A stretch of DNA of 64,000 bases from Roseateles puraquae (GTDB lineage Bacteria; Pseudomonadota; Gammaproteobacteria; Burkholderiales; Burkholderiaceae_C): assembly GCF_002205845.1 (NCBI RefSeq), contig NZ_NISI01000002.1, positions 62,001-126,000 on the forward strand. Direction: 5' to 3'. The notes beneath the pieces were generated by a model. The model made no database searches and was not told the origin of the DNA. It saw nothing but the letters and a program-made list of their open reading frames with translations. Numbering within the stretch: the stretch's first letter is position 1; each line of letters opens with the position of its first letter. Below are positions 39,143 to 48,171 of this stretch, in pieces. The translations under genes were made by a program, and so were the position numbers.

Positions 39143-40221
39143 ATGCGTCCAACCCCCAAGATCAGGTTCAGGAGCTGCGCCGCCAGCTGAAGTCGCTGCT
39201 GGACGCCGCGACCGCCAACGAGCGCAAGCTGGACCGCTTCGACGCGCTGGAGCGCCGCCTGATCGCGGTCAGCTCCATGGAGGAGCTGGTCAACCTGCTG
39301 CTGGTGGACTGCCGTGACGATTTCGGGCTGGATGCCGCCGAGCTGTGGCTGCTCGATCTTGATGAAGAGCTGCGCCGCGCGCTGCCGGCCCTGCCCATGG
39401 TCAAGCCGCCGCGCCTGCTGGATGGCCACGGCCCGCTGAAAGACCTGTTCGGCGCGACGCGCAGCACGCGGCTCATCGGGCCGGGCGCGGACGAAGGCCT
39501 GCTGGCGCTGGCGTTCGCGCCCGAGTCGGGCATCAAGTCGGCTGCCCTGCTGCCGCTGATCCGCCAAGGCCTGCTGATCGGCAGCCTGCATTTCGGCTCC
39601 CGCGACCCCGAGCGCTACGACAGCAGCTCCGGCACCAAGTTCCTCGACCGCCTGGCCGCCATTGCCGCCATCGCCATCGAGAGCATGCTCAACCGCGAGC
39701 GCCTGCGCCGCGCGGGCATGACCGACGGCCTCACCGGCGTGCACAACCGCCGCTATTTCGACCACCGCAGCCTGATCGAGTTCAGCCAGGCGGTGCGCCA
39801 CCGCTACCCGCTGGCCTGCCTCTTCCTGGACATCGACCACTTCAAGGCCATCAACGACCGCCACGGCCACCCCACCGGGGATGAAGTGCTGCGCCAGGTC
39901 GGCGGGCTCATCCAGCGCTCCCTGCGCACGGGCGATCTGGCCGCGCGCTATGGCGGCGAGGAGTTCGTCGTGCTGCTGCCGCGCACCGACGAAGCCGGCG
40001 CCCGCGAGGTGGCCGAGCGCATCCGGCAGATGGTGCAGGACGCGCCCTTCGTGACGCCCGAGGGCGGCACGGTCAGTGCGACGCTGTCGGTCGGGCTGGC
40101 CATGCTGCCGGTCGAGGCCACGAGCTTCGGGGACCTGCTGGCGGCCGCCGATCGTGCGGTCTACGAGGCCAAGCGCCGCGGCCGCAACTGCACCGTGGTG
40201 GACGAATCGCCCGCCGCCTGA
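39139..40221 (+). CDS. Diguanylate cyclase with DUF484/GAF-like sensor
   Basis: A 360-residue soluble protein. The N-terminal coiled-coil and DUF484-like GAF region (about 1-185) is followed by a GGDEF domain from about 195. The active site is GGEEF (near 272), with an upstream RTGD matching the RxxD inhibitory site for c-di-GMP feedback. It should make cyclic di-GMP from GTP. The start overlaps the pseudouridine synthase stop. Confidence 0.92.
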   Translation: MNASNPQDQVQELRRQLKSLLDAATANERKLDRFDALERRLIAVSSMEELVNLLLVDCRDDFGLDAAELWLLDLDEELRRALPALPMVKPPRLLDGHGPLKDLFGATRSTRLIGPGADEGLLALAFAPESGIKSAALLPLIRQGLLIGSLHFGSRDPERYDSSSGTKFLDRLAAIAAIAIESMLNRERLRRAGMTDGLTGVHNRRYFDHRSLIEFSQAVRHRYPLACLFLDIDHFKAINDRHGHPTGDEVLRQVGGLIQRSLRTGDLAARYGGEEFVVLLPRTDEAGAREVAERIRQMVQDAPFVTPEGGTVSATLSVGLAMLPVEATSFGDLLAAADRAVYEAKRRGRNCTVVDESPAA

Positions 40222-40345
40222 CGCGGCCTGGCCCGGTCCTTCCTGACAGGCGGCCTACGGCGTGGCGGCCTGGAACGCCCAGACAAACCCCGAGCGCGCC
40301 TCCCGAGGGTGGCCTTGACAATTTGTGACGCCCGCCGAATCAAGC

Positions 40346-41323
40346 ATGACCACCGACTCCCTCGCCGAAGCACCCGATGCCGGCGGCTCTCGCCGGCTGG
40401 CATCCCTGCGGCTGCGGCTGGCGCTGGCGGTGCCGTTGCTGACGAGCGGGGTGGTGCTGATCTTCGAGTGGAGCCTGGGCGGGGCCGACCCCATCCGCGA
40501 GAGCCTGGCCCGCATGGCCTGGCTGGTGCTGCTGCTCAGCGTGGCGCTGCTGCTGCTGATCGAGGCGCTGCTGTTGCGGCCGCTGCGGCGTTTGGCCGAG
40601 GGTGGTGAGGCGATGGCCGCGGCGCCGGCCACCGCGCCATTGGAGGACGTCACCGGCCTCGGGGGCGAACTGGGCCGCGTGGGTCGCGCGCTGGCGCAGG
40701 TCAGCGGGCTGTGGCGCCAGCAGGAGAGCGAGGCGCGCGAGCTGCGCCGCGAGTTGGCCCAGCAGCGGCAGTTGCTGCAGCAGGCCCATGTCGCCCTGGA
40801 GGCCAATCAGCGCGAGCTGGCCAGCCTCGCGCGCGTGGACCCGCTGACGGGCATTGCCAACCGGCTGGTCTTCGAGGAGTCGCTGCGGCGGGAGTTCAAG
40901 CGCGCCCAGCGGCTGCGCGGCCTGCTGGCGGTGGCGGTGCTCGACCTGGACCAGTTCAAGCAATTCAACCTCGCCCACGGCGCGGCCGCGGGTGACGCCG
41001 CACTCAAGCGCGTGGCGGGCCTGCTCAGCGATCGCTTCAAGCGCGACACCGACCTTGTTGCCCGCCTGGGCGGCGAAGAGTTCGTGGCCCTGCTGCCCGG
41101 CTTCGGCATGGCTGAGGCCCAGGGCGTGCTCGAAACCCTGCGCGAAGACCTGCGCGCGCTGCGCCTGCCCGACGGCCAGGGCGACCTGACCCTCAGCATC
41201 GGCCTGGCTGCGGCCAGCCCGGCCCATCCCTACCTCAGCGCCCAGGCGCTGCTGCAGGCGGCCGACGAGGCGCTCTACATCGCCAAGCACACCGGGCGTG
41301 ATCGCTTGAGCCTCGCGGCGTAG
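40346..41323 (+). CDS. Membrane diguanylate cyclase
   Basis: About 325 residues with two membrane helices in residues 22-80, a HAMP-like/coiled-coil stretch rich in Arg, Glu and Gln (about 80-160), then a GGDEF domain. The active site is GGEEF (near 241), and RDTD upstream matches the RxxD feedback site. The ATG at 40346 (MTTDSLAEAP) is preferred. A GTG at 40325 is possible. It lies 124 bases after the first cyclase. Confidence 0.9.
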   Translation: MTTDSLAEAPDAGGSRRLASLRLRLALAVPLLTSGVVLIFEWSLGGADPIRESLARMAWLVLLLSVALLLLIEALLLRPLRRLAEGGEAMAAAPATAPLEDVTGLGGELGRVGRALAQVSGLWRQQESEARELRRELAQQRQLLQQAHVALEANQRELASLARVDPLTGIANRLVFEESLRREFKRAQRLRGLLAVAVLDLDQFKQFNLAHGAAAGDAALKRVAGLLSDRFKRDTDLVARLGGEEFVALLPGFGMAEAQGVLETLREDLRALRLPDGQGDLTLSIGLAAASPAHPYLSAQALLQAADEALYIAKHTGRDRLSLAA

Positions 41324-41430
41324 ATGGGTGCCCCTCGCCCAGCTGCGCCGCGCTGAACGCGGGCGACGCTGATCGATCCCCCGAGGGGATGGCGATGCAG
41401 GCGGCATCGAGCCGCCCGCACATCGCCTGC

Positions 41431-41458
41431 GGGCCGGCTTGGGGCGGCCCGGCGCCGG
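41431..41458 (+). repeat. GC-rich intergenic repeat, copy B
   Basis: GGGCCGGCTTGGGGCGGCCC plus GGCGCCGG resembles copy A (37254) and part of copy C (61049). The preceding bases 41330-41400 (GTGCCCCTCGCCC, then CCCCCGAGGGGA) also resemble the region just upstream of copy C, so the repeat unit may be longer than the core. Confidence 0.4.
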
Positions 41459-41555
41459 TCCGCATGCCAGCCGCTTGCCCAGCCGCCAGTCGCGCCGCAG
41501 GCCGCGACCCCTCCAGCAGCCGCCGTGGAACCGGCTCTGCCGGGCCACCGGCGGT

Positions 41556-41583
41556 GCCCCCTTGAGGGGGCTGGCGAAGCCAG
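41556..41583 (+). repeat. Paired hairpins in the gap between a diguanylate cyclase and HDOD gene
   Basis: GCCCCCTTGAGGGGGC (41556-41571) is a perfect short hairpin, followed directly by CTGGCGAAGCCAG (41571-41583), a second hairpin. A TTTTTT run follows at 41595. It lies in the 276-base convergent gap between the cyclase (+) and the HDOD gene (-). It may act as a terminator or be part of a betaproteobacterial repeat. The rest of the gap shows only GC-rich repeat-like sequence. Confidence 0.5.
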
Positions 41584-41599
41584 TAGGGGGTGGACTTTT

Positions 41600-42418
41600 T
41601 TACCGGCCGTGTTCCTGCGCGGCGAGCAGTTGCTCGTTCACACGGCGCGCGGCGCGCAGCACGAGGGTTTCGTCGAGCTGGGCCTGAGGGGCGATCTGGC
41701 TGGCGATGTCGTCGAGCTGGTCGGGGTGGTTGATCAGCGCCCAGGCAACGGTCGAGATGGCGGCCACGCTGCGGCGGGCGAGGGCATCGGGCATGGTCAG
41801 CGACGACTGGATCTCCACATGGTGGCGCACGCTGGCCACCGCCGCCGGGGCCAGGCCCCAGCTCTCGCACAGGGCAGCGCCCAGCGCGTCATGGCTCACA
41901 CCGAAAGCGGTGCGCTCCAGTTCCACCAGTTCGGCGTCGCGGGTGGCGGCGCGCAGCATGGCGGGGTAGTGAGCCGGCGCGTGGCGGTAGAGCACCGCCT
42001 TGCCACACTCCTCGAACAGGCCTGCGGAGTGTGCGGCCCAGGGGTCCACGCCCAGCATCTGGCCCATGCGGCCCATCAGCAGGCCGCGCTGCGATGCGCG
42101 GGCCCACACCGACTCCAGCTCCGCCGCCGCCGGGAAGGCGGCGCGCAGGCCCATCTCGAACGTGATGGCCGCCACTTCGCGCATGCCGAGGTAGGTCAGC
42201 GCCTGGTGCACGGTCTGCACCCGGCCGCGCAAGCCATAGAGGGAGGAATTGACCGCCTTCATCACCGCGGCGGCCAGCGCCATGTCGGTCTCGACCAGGG
42301 CGGACATGGCCTGCAGGTCGATGTCTTCCGCCGCCATCAGCAGCGAGAGCTTGACCAGGACCTCGGGCTGGGTCGGGATCTCGATGTCCAGATTGCGCAG
42401 TTGAGGATCGACGGGCAT
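41600..42418 (-). CDS. HDOD-domain signalling protein
   Basis: A 272-residue protein with one HDOD domain (about residues 15-210). It has helical signatures such as LVETDMALAAAVMKAVNSSLYG and AGLFEECGKAVLYRH. HDOD proteins are HD-superfamily relatives, usually without hydrolase activity, that act in motility, biofilm or c-di-GMP signalling. Its neighbours (three c-di-GMP genes within 10 kb) fit such a role. It has its own promoter region, shared with nothing downstream. Confidence 0.88.
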   Translation of the reverse strand: MPVDPQLRNLDIEIPTQPEVLVKLSLLMAAEDIDLQAMSALVETDMALAAAVMKAVNSSLYGLRGRVQTVHQALTYLGMREVAAITFEMGLRAAFPAAAELESVWARASQRGLLMGRMGQMLGVDPWAAHSAGLFEECGKAVLYRHAPAHYPAMLRAATRDAELVELERTAFGVSHDALGAALCESWGLAPAAVASVRHHVEIQSSLTMPDALARRSVAAISTVAWALINHPDQLDDIASQIAPQAQLDETLVLRAARRVNEQLLAAQEHGR

Positions 42419-42457
42419 GGTTTCGGGGGTGTCTTTCGGGGGATGTCTGATCGTAGT

Positions 42458-43219
42458 TCAGCGCAGGAAGGCATCCCAGGCTGTTTTGAGGATGAGCGCC
42501 CCCACGACCGTGATGAACACACCACGAACGAAGCCTGCGCCATGCTTGAGCGCCAACCGGGTGCCCGCCAGGCTGCCGATCACGTTGGTCACGGCCATCA
42601 CCGCGGCCACGTGCCACCAGATGTGGCCCTTGCTGACGAACAGCGCGATCGCGAAGCCGTTCGTCACCAGGTTCATCAGCTTGGCGGTGGCTGAGGCGTG
42701 CAGGAAGTCGTAGCCCAGCACACGCACGAACAGGAACACGAAGAAGCTGCCGGTGCCTGGGCCGAAGAAGCCGTCGTAGAAGCCCACGGCCAGCGCGATG
42801 GCGCCGGCCACGGTGGCCTCGGCCCGGCCGGTGAAGCGCGGCGCGTGTTCGCGGCCGAGATCCTTGCGCGCGAGGGTGTAGACGAAGACCGCCAGCAGGA
42901 TCAGCGGCAGCGCCTTGCGCAGGCCGTCGGGGCTCACCAGCGTCAGGACCCAGGCGCCGGTGAAGCTGCCCGCCCCGGCCAGCACGGCGGCCGGCAGCAG
43001 GCGCGCCCAGGGCAACTGCACCCGGCGCACGTACTGCAGCGTGGCCCAGCCCGTGCCCCAGATGGCCGCGCCCTTGTTGGAGCCCATCAGCGTGGCCGGG
43101 GCGGCATTCGGGAAGGTGCTGAAGAGGGCGGGCGTGAGGATCAACCCGCCGCCGCCGGCCACGGCATCGATGAAGCCGGCGAGCAGGGAGGCGAGGGCGA
43201 CGATGGTGAGGTCGAGCAT
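42458..43219 (-). CDS. TSUP-family membrane permease (TauE/SafE type)
   Basis: A 253-residue protein with about eight membrane helices. N-terminal SLLAGFIDAVAGGGGLI and internal GFYDGFFGPGTGSF are the repeated TSUP signatures. The family exports or imports small organic or sulfur anions such as sulfite, sulfoacetate or taurine-derived compounds. The substrate here is unknown. The ATG at 43219 is preferred; the frame extends upstream, but without signal-like or conserved residues. Confidence 0.88.
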   Translation of the reverse strand: MLDLTIVALASLLAGFIDAVAGGGGLILTPALFSTFPNAAPATLMGSNKGAAIWGTGWATLQYVRRVQLPWARLLPAAVLAGAGSFTGAWVLTLVSPDGLRKALPLILLAVFVYTLARKDLGREHAPRFTGRAEATVAGAIALAVGFYDGFFGPGTGSFFVFLFVRVLGYDFLHASATAKLMNLVTNGFAIALFVSKGHIWWHVAAVMAVTNVIGSLAGTRLALKHGAGFVRGVFITVVGALILKTAWDAFLR

Positions 43220-43544
43220 TCCGAGGCGGCGAGAGGCGGTGCCGAGAGGGCGGGCCGGGCGAGGGCAGAAAAAAGAAACGGCCACCAAGGGTGCCTTGGT
43301 GGCCGTCGTGATTGTCTTCGGGGTTACGAAGCAACCATGTGCGTCTAGCGCTTGTCTTGTCTCCTCACAACCCGCCCGGCGGTCCTGGACCGGGAGCCCG
43401 GAACCGCGTCGAGTGACGAGAATGTATTGCCCCGCGCCGGTGCACGAAACTGGGGTATTTACGGGTTCGCTGGCTACGAAAGGTGCATATGCGCCCCAAA
43501 AGTGTGCGCTACCAGGGCTTCCGGCGCCCGTCAGAATGTCGCCC
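43220..43544. other. Intergenic region of 325 bases with a minus-strand hairpin
   Basis: No convincing gene is seen. The region separates the TSUP gene (-) from the lipoprotein gene (+). It contains a minus-strand terminator-like hairpin (43280-43305) with no coding gene upstream of it, so a short untranslated transcript from about 43306-43500 is possible. A tiny minus-strand ATG reading MVAS ends just before the hairpin. Confidence 0.5.
43270..43305 (-). terminator. Strong rho-independent-type hairpin on the minus strand
   Basis: On the minus strand GGCCACCAAGG, a 3-base loop and CCTTGGTGGCC form an 11-bp perfect stem, followed by GTTTCTTTTTT. It has the form of an intrinsic terminator. It lies about 60 bases upstream of the TSUP start codon, so it may attenuate that gene or end an unannotated small RNA. 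Confidence 0.75.
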
Positions 43545-44942
43545 ATGCGTCACCTGAACCGTGCCTTCGCTCTGCTGGTGCTCTCGTGCCTGGCCGCCTG
43601 CGGTGGCGGCGGCGGTGGCGCCTCAGGCAGCGTCGGGACCGGGGGCGACAGCGGCTCCGGAGGCGCCACCGGCCCCGGGCAGACGCTCACCCTCATGCTG
43701 CCTGCCAGCGGCCTGGCGCCGGCCGACCTGGCGGTGGTGGTGGCCGAGGGTGATGCGCTGAGCGAAGCCGTCGGTGCGGCCTACCTGGCGGCACGGGGTG
43801 TGCCGGCAGCCAACCTCGTCCGGGTGAGGGTCAACACCGCCAATGACGTGATCTCCGCCGCCGACTTCGCGTTGCTAAAAGCCGACATCGACGCCCGGCT
43901 GCCCGCCGGCGTGCAGGCCACGCTGCTGACCTGGGCGGCGCCCAGCCGCGTGTTCGGCACCTGCAGCATGGGCATCACCAGCGCGATGGCCTTCGGTTAC
44001 GACGCCCGCTGGTGCAACCCGGCACCCACCACCAACACCTGTGCGGCCACGGCCGTGTCGCCGCTGTACGACAGCGAATCCCGCCGCCCGCAGGCCGACC
44101 TGCAGGTTCGGCCGTCCATGCTGCTGGGCGCCCGTACGGTGGCCGCGGCCCAGGCCCTGATCAGCCGCGGCGTGGCTGCGGACGCCACGCGGCCCGGCGG
44201 TGATGCCTGGCTGGTGCGCACCACCGATGCCGACCGCAGCGTGCGCTGGACCGATTTCGCCGGCCTGCCCACCGCCTGGAGCGGGGCGCTGACCGTGAAT
44301 TACCTGGACAACAGCAGCGGCCCGGCGACCGGCAACTCGCTGTCGGGCCGCAGCGGGCTGCTCTTCTACCTGACGGGCCTGGCCACTGTCGACCAGCTCG
44401 CGACGCTGCAGTTCCGCCCCGGCGCCCTGGCCGACACGCTGACCTCCTTCAGCGGCCTGCTGCCTAGCGCCAACGGCCAGACGCCCGTGACCGCCTTCCT
44501 CGACGCCGGCGCCACGGCCAGCTACGGCACGGTCGAGGAGCCCTGCAACCCGCTGCAGAAGTTCTCCCGCGCCTCCGTCCTCATCGACCACTACTGGCGC
44601 GGCGCGACTGCGATCGAGGCCTACTGGCGTGCCGTGCAATGGCCGGGTCAGGGCCTGTTCGTCGGCGAGCCGCTGGCCCAGCCCTTCCGCGATACGCCGA
44701 GCTTCGCCATCGTCAACGGCGAGTACCAGATCAAGACCCGCCAACTGCGCCCCGGCAGCCGTTACACGCTGGAGTACCTGCAGGGCGGCAGCTGGACGGC
44801 GCTCGCCAGCTTTACCGGCGTGCGCGGCCAGCCGCTGGACGGCCGTGCACCACTGCCCCCGGCGGCGGCGACCCAGATCCGCTGGGTTGGCCCCTGCCCG
44901 AGCAACGCGGCCAACCGTTGCACGCTGGCGCAGTCGACCTGA
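43545..44942 (+). CDS. Lipoprotein of TIGR03790 type
   Basis: A 465-residue protein with a lipoprotein signal (FALLVLSCLAACGGG), so Cys is lipidated. A Gly/Ser-rich linker (about 20-46) follows, then a body with phrases LAVVVAEGDALSEAVGAAYLAARGVPAANLVRV that I recall from the TIGR03790 family, found scattered across environmental bacteria. Function unknown. It precedes the secretion-type operon by 103 bases and could be its substrate or an accessory part (inference). The start at ATG 43545 gives the clean lipobox; an ATG at 43536 is possible. Confidence 0.75.
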   Translation: MRHLNRAFALLVLSCLAACGGGGGGASGSVGTGGDSGSGGATGPGQTLTLMLPASGLAPADLAVVVAEGDALSEAVGAAYLAARGVPAANLVRVRVNTANDVISAADFALLKADIDARLPAGVQATLLTWAAPSRVFGTCSMGITSAMAFGYDARWCNPAPTTNTCAATAVSPLYDSESRRPQADLQVRPSMLLGARTVAAAQALISRGVAADATRPGGDAWLVRTTDADRSVRWTDFAGLPTAWSGALTVNYLDNSSGPATGNSLSGRSGLLFYLTGLATVDQLATLQFRPGALADTLTSFSGLLPSANGQTPVTAFLDAGATASYGTVEEPCNPLQKFSRASVLIDHYWRGATAIEAYWRAVQWPGQGLFVGEPLAQPFRDTPSFAIVNGEYQIKTRQLRPGSRYTLEYLQGGSWTALASFTGVRGQPLDGRAPLPPAAATQIRWVGPCPSNAANRCTLAQST

Positions 44943-45045
44943 GGGTCTGGCGGCCGCTTACCTCCAAACGCGCGTCGGTCAAATCCCGATTGCAGGGGGC
45001 TGCTTGGCGTTGAATAGTCGCAGCCCCGCAGTACCCTCGCTCCCC

Positions 45046-45462
45046 ATGCTCCCGTCTTCCCGCGCGCGCGGCTTCACGCTGCTTGAACTCCTGGTCGTCA
45101 TGGTCATCATTGGCCTGCTGGCGGGTTATGTGGGGCCGAAGTTCTTCGGCCAGATCGGCAAGAGCGAGGTCAAGGCCGCCCGGGCGCAGATCGATGCGCT
45201 GCAGAAGGCCCTCGACCAGTACCGCCTGGATGTCGGCCGCTACCCGAGCACCGATCAGGGCCTGGCGGTGCTGGTCACCAAGCCGGCCGACGAGCCGAAG
45301 TGGGCCGGCCCCTATCTGGCCAAGGCCGTGCCCAAGGACCCCTGGGGCAACGACTACCAGTACCGCAGCCCCGGCGAGCATGGCGAGTACGACCTGCTGA
45401 GCTTCGGCAAGGACGGCCGCCCCGGCGGCGAGGGTGAGGACGCCGACCTCACGTCCTGGTAA
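45046..45462 (+). CDS. gspG: Type II secretion-like major pseudopilin (GspG)
   Basis: A 138-residue pseudopilin with the prepilin cleavage site RGFTLLELLVVMVIIGLLAGYV and the GspG body. It includes the calcium-site-like region PKDPWGNDYQYRSPGEHGEYDLLSFGKDG, typical of GspG. It polymerises into the periplasmic piston. It is the first gene of an operon. The ATG at 45046 leaves a seven-residue leader. Confidence 0.93.
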   Translation: MLPSSRARGFTLLELLVVMVIIGLLAGYVGPKFFGQIGKSEVKAARAQIDALQKALDQYRLDVGRYPSTDQGLAVLVTKPADEPKWAGPYLAKAVPKDPWGNDYQYRSPGEHGEYDLLSFGKDGRPGGEGEDADLTSW

Positions 45463-45472
45463 CGGGCCGCCC

Positions 45473-46660
45473 GTGCCGCAGTTCCAGACCCGCGTGCTGC
45501 GTGCCGGCACGGTGAGCACCCAGCGCGTCGAGGCGCCTGACCGCGCCGCGGTGGCGGCGGTGCTCGGCGTGCCGCCGCAGCATGTGCTGGAGGTGCGCGA
45601 GCTCGCCGCGCCCGCGCTCGGCCGGCGCCGTGGTGGGCGCTTCCCCCTGCAGCTCTTCAGCCAGGAGCTCGCGGTGCTGCTGGACGCCGGCATCGCCCTG
45701 CTTGAAGCCCTGAACACCCTGCGCGAGAAGGAAGGCCAGCCCGGCGTGCGCGCGGCGCTGGATGCGGTCATTGGCCAGATCGAGCAGGGCCAGCCGCTGT
45801 CGACGGCGCTGCGCCAGCAGCCGCAGGCGTTTGACGAGCTCATCTGCGCCATCGTGGCCGCCAACGAGAAGACCGGCCAGCTGTCCGTGGCGCTGGCCCA
45901 GCATGCGCGCTACCTGGCCTGGGTGGACGCGCTGCGCTCGCGCCTGGTGGCTGCCCTGGTCTACCCGCTGATGCTGCTCGGCGTGGGCGGTGCGGTCATC
46001 CTCTTCCTGCTGCTGTATGTGCTGCCACGCTTTGCCGGCATCCTGGAGCAGACCAGCGCCGAGCTGCCCTGGGCCTCGCGCGTGCTGATCGAGTTCGGCC
46101 AGACGGCCGGCGGGCATCCGGGCCTGGTGCTCGGGGCGCTGGCGGCGCTGGGCTTCGGGGTCTACGCGTTGTTGCGTCAGCCCGGCGTGCGCCGCCGCGC
46201 CCAAGCGCTGCTCTGGACGCTGCCGGGCCTGGGCCCGCGCCTGCGGGTGCTGGCACTGGCGCGGCTGTACCGGTCGCTGGCCATGCTGCTGGCCTCGGGT
46301 GTGCCGGCGCTGGCGGCGCTGAAGATCGTGGTCGACGTGGTGGCCGCGCCTTGGCGCGCGGCGGTGCAGGCCGCGGCCCAGCAGATCGAGCGCGGCGAGC
46401 GCCTGTCCAGCGCCTTCGACGCCCAGGACCTGGCCACGCCGGTCGCCCGGCGCATGCTGCGCGTGGGCGAGCGCAGCGGCGAGGTCGCCCCCATGCTCGA
46501 ACGCGCGGCCGCCTTTCATGACGAAGAAGCCGCTCGCCTCACCGACCTGCTGTCGCGCCTCGTGAACCCGGCGCTGATGCTGATCATGGGCGTGCTGATC
46601 GGCGGGATCATCGTGCTGATGTACCTGCCGATCTTCCAGTTGGTGGAGCAGGTGCAATGA
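45473..46660 (+). CDS. gspF: Type II secretion-like inner-membrane platform protein (GspF/PilC)
   Basis: A 395-residue platform protein with two repeated helical cytoplasmic domains and three membrane helices. It has typical phrases FSQELAVLLDAGIALLEAL and, in the second half, LARLYRSLAMLLASGVPALAAL, ending LMYLPIFQLV. The start is GTG 45473, 10 bases after gspG. Its stop overlaps gspE (ATGA). Confidence 0.92.
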   Translation: MPQFQTRVLRAGTVSTQRVEAPDRAAVAAVLGVPPQHVLEVRELAAPALGRRRGGRFPLQLFSQELAVLLDAGIALLEALNTLREKEGQPGVRAALDAVIGQIEQGQPLSTALRQQPQAFDELICAIVAANEKTGQLSVALAQHARYLAWVDALRSRLVAALVYPLMLLGVGGAVILFLLLYVLPRFAGILEQTSAELPWASRVLIEFGQTAGGHPGLVLGALAALGFGVYALLRQPGVRRRAQALLWTLPGLGPRLRVLALARLYRSLAMLLASGVPALAALKIVVDVVAAPWRAAVQAAAQQIERGERLSSAFDAQDLATPVARRMLRVGERSGEVAPMLERAAAFHDEEAARLTDLLSRLVNPALMLIMGVLIGGIIVLMYLPIFQLVEQVQ

Positions 46661-48171
46661 GTGCCGTCTCGCTGACGGACTGGCTGCCGGCCGACCAGGG
46701 CCCCTGGCACCTGGACTTCGAACAATGGCCCCAGGCCCAGGCGCAGCGCTGGCGCGCGGTGCTGGCCGTGGGCGAGCAGGGGCGGCGGGTGCTGCTGGCC
46801 GAGCGTGACGAGGATGCACTGCTGCTGCAGAGCATCGAGGCGCGGCTGAATGCGCCGGTGGGCTGGCAGCGTTGCTCGGGCGAGGCGGTGACGCATTTCC
46901 TGGGCGCGGGGGAGGCGGATTTCCGCGCGCTGTCGGACGTCGAGGAAGCCCTTGCCGCGGTGGAAGACCACACCGAGGAGCTGTCTGCCCTGGCCTTGAG
47001 CGAGCAGGCCAGCCCGGTGGTGCGGCTGCTCAACGCCACGCTGTACGACGCGCTGCAGGATGCGGCCTCCGACATCCACATCGAATGCACCGCCCGTGGC
47101 GCGGTCATCCGGTTCCGCGTGGACGGCGTGATGGCCGTGGTGCGGCAGGTCGAAGGGCCGCAGGTGGCGGAGCAGCTGGTCTCGCGCCTGAAGGTGATGG
47201 CCGAGCTCGACATCGGCGAGCGCCGCCTGCCGCAGGACGGCCGCTTCAAGCTGCGGGTGCAGGGGCGGGAGATCGACTTCCGGCTGTCCATCATGCCTAG
47301 CGTGTTCGGCGAGGACGCGGTCATCCGCATCCTGGACCGCGCCGCCATTGCGCGCGCTGGCACGCTGACGCTGGATGCCCTGGGCTTCGGCGACGACGAG
47401 CGCGCCGCCATCCGCCACCAGGCCCGCCAGCCCCACGGCATGCTGCTGGTGACCGGCCCGACCGGCTCGGGCAAGACGACCACGCTCTACGCCACGCTGG
47501 CCGAGATCCATACCGGCGCGGACAAGATCATCACCATCGAAGACCCGGTCGAGTACCAGCTCGCGGGCGTGGTGCAGATCCCGGTCAACGAGAAAAAGGG
47601 CCTGACGTTCTCGCGCGGCCTGCGCTCCATCCTGCGCCACGACCCCGACCGCGTCATGGTGGGCGAGATCCGCGATGCCGAGACCGCGCAGATCGCGGTG
47701 CAGGCCGCGCTGACCGGCCACCTGGTGTTCAGCACGGTGCATGCAAACAATGCGTTCGACGTCATCGGCCGCTTCATGCACATGGGGCTGGACCTGTACA
47801 ACGTGGTGTCGGCCCTGAACGCGGTGCTGGCACAGCGCCTCTTGCGGCTCACGTGCAAGCACTGCGCCCAGCCGTTCATGCCTGACGCTGCCACGCTGGC
47901 GCGCCATGGTGTCCTGAATGGCAATTTCCTGAAGGGCGAGGGCTGTGGCCACTGCCGAGGCACTGGCTACAAGGGGCGGCGCGCGGTGGCCGAGCTGCTG
48001 CGGCTGGACGACGGCCTGCGCGACCTGATCGCCGCGCGGGCGCCGATGTCCGAGATCAAGGCCGCGGCGCGGGCGCGGGGCATGAAGTCGCTGCGCGAGA
48101 TGGCGCTGGCAGCGGTCTGCCGCGGCGAGACCACTTTCGAGGAGCTGGAACGTGTCACCCTCGATGAGTGA
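46657..48171 (+). CDS. gspE: Secretion ATPase (GspE/PilB type)
   Basis: A 504-residue hexameric ATPase that powers pseudopilus assembly. It has Walker A GPTGSGKTTT (near 268), a Walker-B-like VGEIRDAETA (near 336) and a His-box-like TGHLVFSTVHANNA. The metal-binding cysteines are CKHC (near 401) and CGHC (near 430), as in GspE/PilB. The N-terminal domain is shorter than in E. coli GspE. The start overlaps gspF. The next gene begins 8 bases before its stop. Confidence 0.94.
   Translation: MSAVSLTDWLPADQGPWHLDFEQWPQAQAQRWRAVLAVGEQGRRVLLAERDEDALLLQSIEARLNAPVGWQRCSGEAVTHFLGAGEADFRALSDVEEALAAVEDHTEELSALALSEQASPVVRLLNATLYDALQDAASDIHIECTARGAVIRFRVDGVMAVVRQVEGPQVAEQLVSRLKVMAELDIGERRLPQDGRFKLRVQGREIDFRLSIMPSVFGEDAVIRILDRAAIARAGTLTLDALGFGDDERAAIRHQARQPHGMLLVTGPTGSGKTTTLYATLAEIHTGADKIITIEDPVEYQLAGVVQIPVNEKKGLTFSRGLRSILRHDPDRVMVGEIRDAETAQIAVQAALTGHLVFSTVHANNAFDVIGRFMHMGLDLYNVVSALNAVLAQRLLRLTCKHCAQPFMPDAATLARHGVLNGNFLKGEGCGHCRGTGYKGRRAVAELLRLDDGLRDLIAARAPMSEIKAAARARGMKSLREMALAAVCRGETTFEELERVTLDE

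Noticed and set aside
41324-41599. Terminator for the diguanylate cyclase
   Set aside because: Hairpins are present but the T run is separated from them by about 12 bases. They are listed as a repeat instead.
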